DNA from: Obelidium mucronatum
Taxonomy: Eukaryota; Chytridiomycota; Chytridiomycetes; Chytridiales; Chytriomycetaceae
Reading direction: 5' to 3'
Assembly: GCA_025765595.1 (NCBI GenBank)
Contig: JAIVFH010000253.1
Location: 1-38,598 of the forward strand
DNA: 38,598 bases
Shown: positions 9,064-18,581 of the stretch, piece by piece
How the letters are laid out: each line of letters begins with the position of its first letter
Position numbering within the stretch: the first letter of the stretch is position 1
Made by a program: the position numbers and the translations under genes
Notes under the pieces: generated by a model
What the model was told of the DNA's origin: nothing
The model's database searches: none
What the model saw: the letters and a program-made list of their open reading frames with translations, nothing else

Positions 9064-12000
9064 ATGTCCCTTGGAACAGCAGATTGCCAGGTCCTTTTAT
9101 CTAGCTTTCCCTCGCTTCAAAGCGCGCTGGGAAGCACTTGTGCAAATGGCGAAGAATCTCTATTCAAAGCAGATGACAACGGGAACTGCGTCGCTATGTA
9201 TATCTGATAGCCTTGCGTATGGACACCTGCTGACAAAATCTCAACTTCTCAGATCTTTGCCGTCTCTAGAACTTTCCGGATCCCTTCCTGATTTATCGTC
9301 CTTGACGCTGCTGACTTATTTGTGAGCGATCAATGATAATTCTTTGGTATTAAAAATCCTCATCAACATTCAGGGACTTACAAAACAACCGATTCACTGG
9401 CGATATACCCGCGAATTGGTCCAATCTCGGACCTTTCAACTATTTGAATTTACAAGGGAATTATCTTACTGGCACAGGCAAGTCCACTTGTTGATCACGA
9501 TATTTCTAATGCGATTATTTGGTTTTTCGCCAGTCCCCACGAACTGGACCCGCGCAGATAATGATTTTGGCTGGGGAAATATTCCAGGAACATTTAAAGG
9601 CTTTGGTGTTGCCAAAAATTCCGATAACCGCATGGTGGTATTCCCCTACACGTCGTCCCGCTGGGAAGTGCACTACCAACTCACCCCAAACAACTTTTCT
9701 TGGAACCAAAATTTTTTTTTCTACAACCGCGCGTCAATTTGTAGGATAGTAGTTGGAAAGAGTCTGAATGGCAGGCTTGAAGTGTTTCCTATTATCAACA
9801 ACACTAACTCCGGAGGACCTGCATTCCATTATTATCAAAGTAATATTGACACTTACATATTAAGTGCTCCTTTTGGAGGGTTTCCAAGCTGGATGGGTTG
9901 CAACAGTGTTGCAGTCTCAGATGCGGAGGGTAAATTGCACTTTATGGGAATCACCGATCCCAACAAGTATAGCAGACAAACAATTCAGACTACTGTAAAC
10001 GGCAATTCTTGGAGCTCATTTTCCGTAGTGGGAAGTGGTCAAACAGGGACATTCCTCACCATCGATGCGGCACTGAATGGAAATGGCGTTTTGGAAATGT
10101 GGGGATTTGGTTCCAGAGGGGTCAAGAGACTTATACAGACCTCCGCATCGGCTTGGCCAAGTAATCAAGGGACATCGGTGTCAAGCCGAACTGACTTTAT
10201 TCAAATCAAAGTCGTCAAGCAGCCCAATAACACTATGCTTGTGTTTCTTTTGACAACTTCCTTTGATTTGCTGTATACAGCTTCGCTTACCCAACTCGAA
10301 ACCGGTGTGGCTAAAATTGATGCTTTGTATAATCCTTCAGCCACAACACTGTATCTGTTTATGCTTACAACTTCTAATGTTGTAAAATATATGGCATACA
10401 CTAATAACGTTTGGTCGACTGCGAGTACAATTGGGGGACAGGCCCTCACTGACTTTAGTGTTGTTTTTCGAAGTGATGGGATGTGGCAATTGTTCGGGGT
10501 CAATGGAGAAGGACCAGTTTACTATACTTCGCCATCGCAAATGTGAGCCTTCAAAGTGGTTATTGATGTTACTGAAAATGAAACCATGAATTAGCCTTGT
10601 GGGTCAAAATTGCCTCGTTTCTCAGTCAAACCAAAAGAACTGCCCTTTGAAGACCTCGGACTGCCAAGTTTTGCATCAAGCATTTCCAAGCCTCCAAAGC
10701 AATCTCGGCACTGTGGATTCCAACTGTGCAGCTGGCAATGGTCTTCTTTTCAAGACCGATCGAAACGGGAACTGTGTTGCAATGTATGTCTCCCTTTTTT
10801 CTTTGATTCAGACGCTCATAAAAATTCTAGAAACATGCCGCAACGCAGTCTCACTGGAACGTTGCCAGATTTATCAGCATTAACGCTTTTAACTTATATG
10901 TGAGTTTTTGGTTAGGTGTTTTTCAGCCTTTAATCGGAATGTAACAATGACTTCCAAGTGATTTGAGTGGCAATAGCTTGAGCGGAGAAGTGCCAGCCTC
11001 TTGGTCGAGATTCGGAAATTTGAGTTTGTTGAAACTGCATGAAAATTATTTAACGGGAGCAGGTATTGTTTTTTTTTCAAATGCTTTCTTGTACCCCACT
11101 GATTATCTTGCATTTTCAGTGCCATTGCCCTTCACACTCGCGTCATTCCTGCCAACCCATTATACGTGGGATTCGTATTCGATATCAGGGACCTACAAAA
11201 ATTTTATGGCCTTTACTTTACTCAATCAAATTCGAATTTTGGGATCAACAAGTACGGGATTATATGGTGTATCCCAGAATGCCGAAAATGGAATATACTG
11301 GGGCGCCCCTGAATCAAAAATTAACAAAACCAATATCATGGATTTTGTTGAATATTATACCAATATCTATTTGGTTCTGGAAGAATCTTCAAGTTTATAC
11401 AATGGTTACGGCGGAAATTCCTTCATGTACACCCGAACATCATTGTCAAGCTTTGAATACAGTGTGGGAGATCCAGCTACTGGTTTTGGATCTTGGGTTT
11501 CCGCAGTTGCTGTTGCTTCAGATAGCGCTGGGAAATTTCATTTGATTGGGCTGGGAGGTACTGCAGACTCAAAAACAATACGTGAAAGATATCAGTCCGG
11601 AGGAGCGTGGTTCTCTTGGATGGATTTATGTGGTGGCGGCGGTGGTGTGGTTAAAGATTTTGCGGTTTTGCAGGTAGCAGGCAACAACATTCTGGTATTT
11701 AGTGTAGGAAGCACTGGTGTACGCGAGTGTCGGCGTACTTCATCCTGGGGAACTTGGACGGTAATTAATTCTCGAACTGATTTGGTTCAAGTTCGTGCGT
11801 TTGCTGGGGACACAGTTGTCGTTGTTGCGTTGACATACAATGGAACTCTGATAGATTCCGGTACAGATTCAGTCATCGCATCATCTATCAAGCAGTTTGA
11901 AGGCTATGTTGATGACGGAAATAATCTGCACTTGTTTTTTCTGACTGTGTCAGGAGAAGTCAGATACAATTCTCGTGATACACAGGCTGGGAATTGGGCA

Positions 12001-14413
12001 ACCACAAGCAACAAAATACCCGGACCGATTCTTACTCGCTTTAAATTGATTGTTACAAATAATGGCAATTGGCAGCTGTTTGGTTTAGACGAGTTCGGAT
12101 CTATCGGATACACAAATCCTTCCAAGCTGTAAGAGCATTAAATGCTATAATATCCCAAGTTTTAACAGCGAATTTTAGAACCACTGTTTATTCGAACTGT
12201 TTTTCGTCTGGTTTCGGTTATCAGGGGCAGAAGCAGGCACGTCTATGCCCTGGAACAACCTCGACCTCTACCACTTCACAATCCACGACGACTTCGGAAG
12301 CGACACATACAACAGCCATAACCACATCAGAAACAACGACCACTACAGATACCACTTCTGAAACAACGAGTTCCGAGGCCAATACGTCATCATCAGACAC
12401 TACTGACACCACAACATCCACTACCGATACTACTACTGACACAACTACTGAAACAACTACGTCGGACACAAGCACATCATCAGACACCACTGACACCACA
12501 ACATCCACTGCCGATACTACTACTGACACAACTACTGAAACAGCCACGTCGGACACGACCACATCATCAGACACCACTGACACCACAACATCCACTACCG
12601 ATACTACTACTGACACAACTACTGAAACAACCACGTCGGATACAACCACATCATCAGACACCACCGACACCACAACATCCACAACCGATACTACTACTGA
12701 CACAACTACTGAAACAACCACGTCGGACACGACCACATCATCAGACACCACTGGCACCACAACATCTGCTACAGACAGTACTACTGATACAACTACTGAA
12801 ACAACCACGTCGGACACGACCACATCATCAGACACCACTGGCACCACAACATCTGCTACAGACAGTACTACTGACACAACTACTGAAACAACTACGTCGG
12901 ATACAACCACATCATCAGACACCACCGATACCACAACATCCACAACCGATACTACCGCAGACACAACTACTGATACAACCACATCGGATACGACCACCTC
13001 ATCAGACACCACAACATCCACAACCGATACTACCGCAGACACAACTACTGATACAACCACATCGGATACAACCACCTCATCAGACACCACAACATCCACA
13101 ACCGATACTACCGTAGACACAACTACTGATACAACCACATCGGATACGACCACATCATCAGACACCACTGAAACTGTTACGCAAACTACCAATACCACTA
13201 CTGAAACAACAAGTGAAACACCCACTTCCGAGACAGTTACGCCCACGTCAGATGACACATCAACATCGGACACAACCACTACCGAGACGACCACCTTATC
13301 AAACTCCACTGACACAACCACTTCCGTCACTACCGAAACAACGGATAGCACAACGACTTCTTCTTCAGACTCAACCACTGACACAACCACCGATACTGTA
13401 ACTGCTACAACAGTGGAGAACACAACAACTACGGAGGAGACAATCGATTTGAACGGCAACAATGGAATTAACACTGGTAGTTCCACTAGCGAAGAGTTTT
13501 CATCATCATCATATTCATCAAACCACATGACAAGCACATTGCAAGCATCTGGGTCTACTTCTGCGTCATCTTCCTCTTCAGTTTCACCATCTCCTACTGT
13601 CGGTCCAAATGCTGATTGCCTTGTCATCCAAGAGGCCTTTCCAACTATCCAATTCAATATGGATTGTAACAGTATTCCTTCAAATGCAACGTATCCTGTT
13701 GTCAAAGCCACTTATCGACGTAGGCGTCAATCCAGGTATGTTTTTCTCGCTCAATACCTGGGTTGTTCTGATCCCACACAAAACACACCCCAAAAACAGC
13801 GACTACATTCAGTTCCTCAACAGCCGAATCATCCATGTGATTCTTCCCAACTTGAATTTAGCAGGGAGCGTCCCGCCTGCTCTTGGGAATCTTGGGCAGA
13901 TGAAGATTTTGTAAGTGGTTCGACAGCGTACAATGCCACTGCTAAACAAGAGTGTTTTTTTTTTCCAGAGATCTATCGGGCAACGAACTTACTGGAAGTA
14001 TCCCAGAGGAACTTTCAAAATGCACTCAATTAGTTTCAGTTTCATTGGAAAAGAATCTGTTGGTGGGAGCGGTTCCAGCAGCGTTGACTGCAGTACTCGC
14101 TGTGAACAAGGCTGAAGTCAAATTCGGGACAAACTGCTTGGATAACCACAGCAATCAGAAAAGCTCGTGCAAGAAGCAAGAAGATAACTGCATTCGAGTG
14201 AGTATGGATACGCGCTACTTTGCGCCACAGTACCAACCACTTTGGGATGCTCTCGCTGCTTCAAACAATGATATGCGTGCATTCGATAGACTGGCGGAGG
14301 CTTCTGGGAACTTTGCTTTTGGGGAGTACATGTTTCAAGCGTTTCGAAAGTACGCATCAGAGCTTGTATGGTGTATGATTCATCACCCAGGTTTTAGTTA
14401 CAGGGGACCTTGA
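9064..14413 (+). CDS. Gene A: LRR / twin seven-bladed propeller / mucin-stalk protein, 11 exons, 1599 aa
   Basis: Exons: 9064..9197, 9253..9321, 9374..9477, 9534..10542, 10595..10783, 10831..10899, 10959..11062, 11120..12128, 12179..13735, 13800..13910, 13969..14413. Residues 1-438: Cys domain (TADCQVLLSSFPSLQSALG ending GNCVA), LRRs split by introns (LSGSLPDLSSLTLLTYL, then LDLQNNRFTGDIPANW), then a propeller of about 336 residues with seven blades of the form GRLEVF...Q...WS. Residues 439-895 repeat the plan (SDCQVLHQAFPSLQSNLG, then IDLSGNSLSGEVPASW, then propeller 2). Residues 896 to about 1320 form a Thr/Asp/Ser stalk. Then come a third Cys domain ending YRRRRQS, LRRs (LDLSGNELTGSIPEEL) and a C-terminal domain with TNCLDNHSNQKSSC and GEYMFQAFRKY. 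The blades resemble PLL/tectonin-type lectins, so glycan binding is inferred. No signal peptide or membrane anchor is visible. Intron 3 (9478..9533) needs a GC-AG border. Confidence 0.88.
12388..13165 (+). repeat. 87-bp minisatellite coding the Thr/Asp stalk of gene A
   Basis: About nine to ten head-to-tail copies of an 87-bp unit coding 29 residues that begin SSDTTDTTTSTTDTTTDTTT and end with ETTTSDTTT. Two late copies have lost three codons (26-residue units). Variants with SSDTTGTTTSATDSTTDTTT occur as an adjacent pair, which points to recent unit duplication. The flanks continue as less regular Thr-rich sequence to about 13440. Confidence 0.9.
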
Positions 14414-14508
14414 ACTTTTTCTTTATTTTTCTTGATGAAGCAGTTTGCTATGATTTCAAGTCAAAAAAAAAGCTTGGTTGAAACAGAAAATACAAACTAG
14501 TTTGGCTT

Positions 14509-17500
14509 TTATGATTCATCAGAAGGGGTCACAACTCCACTGCTCCGTTTTGACAACTCGTCTTTGGATGATATCCTTTCGATCACAACGCCTTCAACAA
14601 CTGCTTCCATTTCATCATACCGCGACCGCCAATGCTCCACTTCAGTTCGCAATGCACCGATTTCAACCAAAGCATCGTTGTACTGCTCCAGAAGAGGTGA
14701 AGTATCACTGCTTCTACCCAATGCGGAATCCACAAACATTTTCTTGATTTCCACGTTGGATTTGATTTGATGGTCCAGCTGTGCCTCGATAGAAGACAGC
14801 TTTTGCTGTAACGACACATTCTTTGTCATCAGCTTCTTCATTGTTGCTGCCATCTTTTCTGTTGATAGTTTCTTGTCAAACACGAAAGGAAGAGGAAGTA
14901 CAATGTCTTGGTTTTCATCGCTGGACTCTGCAGATTGCTGAAGAGGTTGATTGTGAGAATGATAGCCAGCGGAATTTGTCTCGGCGACCGCTTTCGACCA
15001 GTTGACAAGGGCATTCACTGATGAGGACGACGAAGATAAAGAGTAGCCAGATTCGAGAAGAGCTCCTGCATCGCTGGCAATACCTCGGGAACTCCTCCTG
15101 CCGCTTTCTTCGGGAGGAGGACTCTGACTTCTCCTTGAAATTGCAGCAGAAGACATTGCTATCACAGATTCCAGCTTTTCTTGTTGCATATCCATAATCT
15201 CATGACTCTCCGTTAACCCCTTCTCAAGCCTGGAATTAACATCCGCCATCCACTTGACCCACGCAATCACATCTACATCTTCTATTCGTTCCCCTCCTGC
15301 GTGGCCTATTCCGCGATTCCAACCAACTCGCGACTCTGCACTCTCCCAGATAACTTTCTGCACACTCGTCATAGTTTTGACCAGCTCTTGATAATCGCTT
15401 TGGAGCTTCTCTGTCGCCGAATACAACGCACGCTCCTTGAAACCCCAAGTTTCCTTCTCCCTTTGAATTTTAGCCGTCAGGTCTTCCACTTCCCGTTTCA
15501 ACTCTCCAGCCTGGACAACGAGGGCTTCTCGTTCGTATGCACGCATTCTTTGCAACTCGATGGTCTCTCGCAACTCGTCCATTTCTTCCCGATAACCCAT
15601 CACTTGAGCTGCAAGCTCTCCATTCTTTTCTTGCAATGAGGTTATAACATCGTGCGCGCTCGCTTCGTTTCCTTTTTTCAACAAGGCCGTTCCGATATCC
15701 GCCTGTGAGAGCCGCAACCGCGCCAACTCTGCTTCAGTTCTGTTCAAGGCATCCAGCAAAGATTGGCTTTTTGCTTGGCTCGCATGGTATCGGTCTTTTG
15801 TGATTTCTAGTTGATGTTGAAGGGATGCAACCTCGTATGCGTGGTTTTCAAGAGCTTCCTTATATTGTGATTCAGGAACAAGCGACGACGACTCTAGTTC
15901 CAGCTTGTGTTGCAGGGTCTGTTGTTTCAACGTTTGAGAGAGTTGAAAGTAACGCTGGTTGGAGGATTCAAGGTCTTGATTGAGGGATGTCAGGGCATCT
16001 TTGAGTTGCAAGTTTTCACTTTGTAGCGAAAGGAGAAGAGGAGAATCTTGGAGCGGTGTTGCTGCGGATTTTGCTGGTGTGGATACACTTTTCGCGTCCT
16101 CGTCGCGGAGAGCAGCAAGTTTGGCAGCCAGCTCATTTCGCTCGTCCGTGCTCTGAGTAAGTTGAGCCTGAAATTGAATACTTTTTGCAAGGAATTCGGC
16201 TTCCAGTTGAGTGTTTGCGGCTTCTAGTTTGACGATTTGAGATTTATACTCCAAATCTCGGCCAGCATCAAGATCCTGCTGGGTTTCAATCTGGGTTTGA
16301 AGAGATCCAACGATATTTTCCAACTCTGCTACACGTATCCGATAATCTGACGCAACAGCAGCATGGTCTGTTTCAATTAATTGAATTGAATTCTCAAGCT
16401 CCATGATTATTGTCTGGGCTTTATCTTCTTTAGCCTGAGCAGCAGAAGCCAAAATCTGCGCCTCAGAGCGTTCTTTCTCAAGCCTTTTCACGTATTGTTC
16501 AAGAGAAAGAGCTTTCTCCTCGCTTTTCTGACACCGCTCCGTCAATTCAATGGTTCTTTGCTCGGATTCCCGCTTATACCGATTCAACTCCGCCTGCAGT
16601 TGTCCCAGGATCTCTAAATTTCCGTCCTCCCGGAAACCAGAAGCGGCAGCTTCCAGATTTAAATTATCGACGCTTTTTTTCCTCTCCTCAATCCAACGAA
16701 TCCGTTCTTTATCCCACTGGTTCTTGAGTGCCATCATTTCTTCATTCTTCTTGTTCAAATCGGCCTTCAGGGTTTTAATTACCATGGACGCTTCATGTAT
16801 CGCTTCCTTGTTTTCATGCCGAATATGTGTATTTTGATCCAGCTGGTGAGCCAACGACTCCATATCTTCTCTCAGATGGTTATTATCTTTAAGGAGCCGA
16901 GCGTTTGTTGATTCTAAAGCACTGCATCGGTGAGCGGCTTCAGCAAGCTTCCTGGAAATATCCGTTGGAGTCGAAGGGCGAAGAAGCGGAGAAGATGGAC
17001 CTTTCACGCCAAGGTAAAAAGCGTCAGTGTCTGTTGCAGAAGGGCTACGACTTCGTTCCCGATGTAGGGTGGCTTGAGCCTTCAATTCATGGTTTTCCGC
17101 TTCAATATCCCGAAGCTTTGTTTCAGTGTCCCGGATAGATAGCTTCAGATCCACGACTTGCTGTTGCAGCTTTGTGACTGTGGTCGCTGACACGGACGGT
17201 TCCAAAGATTTTGAAGTTTCGGCTTGCAGAAGGAGAGATGCGTTTTGAGTGGAGAGGGATTTGATTGTCTCTTGAAGGTGCTTTAGTTGCAGCTGCTGTT
17301 CATTGTCATCGATTGGCTTCGACCCAGGTGGTTGTGAATCCCAAGTTTGTGTTTCAATCGTCCGGTTATCGGCGATTCGTTTCCGACCTCGATCAGGGCT
17401 TTGGCTTCCCGTTCGAGGAGGCATGTTTTCCGAGTATGGTATTGATTCGAATTCCTTGATGCGCCGGCATAAAGCGACAATCCACGCCTTCAGCGCGTCT

Positions 17501-18505
17501 ATATCTTGGCCAACACCAGTACTAGGTGCCAGACTCAGATCAAATTGTTTTGAGGCACCTTTGATTACGTTACGCAAAATTTCAAGTTCGCTATTTTTAG
17601 AGGAGATGGTTGACTGCAAAGATGAAATCGTAACAGATGGCTCGGGTATGGGTTGTACGCGCAATTCCTGATCCATCTGTTGATTTGTACAATTTACAAG
17701 AGCATGATCTGGGCTGGATATTGCGGAATGAAGTGGAGAATGAGACGGGCTGATTTTGGTTGGCGAGCTAGGTACTGAAAGGGGTAATCGGGGTATGTTG
17801 GTCTGCGTTTGAGATATTTCGCTCAAGGGTTTTTGAAGCAGATTCGTTGTAACCTGGGTAAGCTATTACAGGGAGGAACGTTAAAAATACTTTGTTGGAT
17901 AATCCGACTTGAACAAACATGAGACGTGAGTTGATTCAAGTGGTTCTTTTTCTTGCGCAATTCTTCCATTGAAGGTGACCTGTTTTAAGCCAAGTACTGA
18001 ATCAGCTTCGTTTACGTATCTGCACACTCCAGACAACAAACCCGTGAAGAATCTTTTCGGTTCGTCTCTTTCTTTCCACATGTTTGACAACAATAATGCG
18101 GGACCCTTTTCCATCGCTGCTCTCCAACGAATTTCTCTCTAAAGAAGCGGAAGCGGTTTCCTGTTGGCCACTTGATGATATATTTGAATACGTATAGAGC
18201 TGTGAGTGATGTGGTGAGATCCCACTTTGCTGTTGGTGGATTATTGCAGGACCTGTGACTACCGACACAGTCGATGGCAGAGCAGCAACAGCACTAGATG
18301 TCTCGGAGTATATGCTAGGATGCGCAGCTGCGCTTGCTGGGTTGGCCATCTCGGACGGCGCATGTTTGAGAGTCGACAATGAGGCCTTTTTGGACTGAAA
18401 CTTCTGCAGCTGTGAGCATCAAAGCATCGACTCAGCACTCGGATGGAAGCGGCAAGTGCAGTGTACCTTCTTCCGCGCCCGCTTGACAAGTTCCGCTTTG
18501 TCCAT
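14509..18505 (-). CDS. Golgin-like long coiled-coil protein
   Basis: Exon 1 is 18505..18467 (MDKAELVKRARKK); intron 18466..18410; exon 2 starts at 18409 (LQKFQSKKASLSTLKHAP). The joined basic start KRARKKLQKFQSKK resembles the N-terminus of GM130-type golgins. Exon 2 continues as a Ser/Ala-rich segment (MANPASAAAHPSIYSETSSA). The last exon is open from 17862 to the stop at 14509 and codes about 1100 residues, mostly heptad-rich coiled coil from near SSLQSTISSKNSELEILRN onward, broken by Ser/Pro-rich linkers. The end is NVEIKKMFVDSALG followed by SKRSSGVVTPSDES. The intron between exon 2 and the long exon is not resolved: it must remove the stop near 18002 and the stops at 17863..17868. A role as Golgi tether is inferred from length, coiled coil and N-terminus only. 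It lies between paralogues A and B and is convergent with A. Confidence 0.75.
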
Positions 18506-18581
18506 TTCCCTTCGAATAATTGTCGTCGCACCACGTAAACAACCCGCGCAAACAAACAAAAAACAAACAAAAAAACCAAAA
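18506..18581. promoter_or_regulatory. 76-bp divergent promoter between golgin-like gene and gene B
   Basis: The start codons at 18505 (minus) and 18582 (plus) are only 76 bp apart. The gene B side is an A/C-rich stretch of CAAACAAA-type repeats. Both promoters and both 5' leaders must fit or overlap here. Confidence 0.6.

Noticed and set aside
12221..13711. 496-aa Val/Ser-rich minus-strand frame opposite the gene A stalk
   Set aside because: Mirror of the Thr/Asp minisatellite; ACN codons read backwards give GTN/valine. No independent coding signal.
17881..18114. Possible separate 77-aa minus-strand gene between exon 2 and the long exon of the golgin-like gene
   Set aside because: No family recognised, a stop lies just upstream, and it probably lies in an intron; kept only as part of the unresolved junction.
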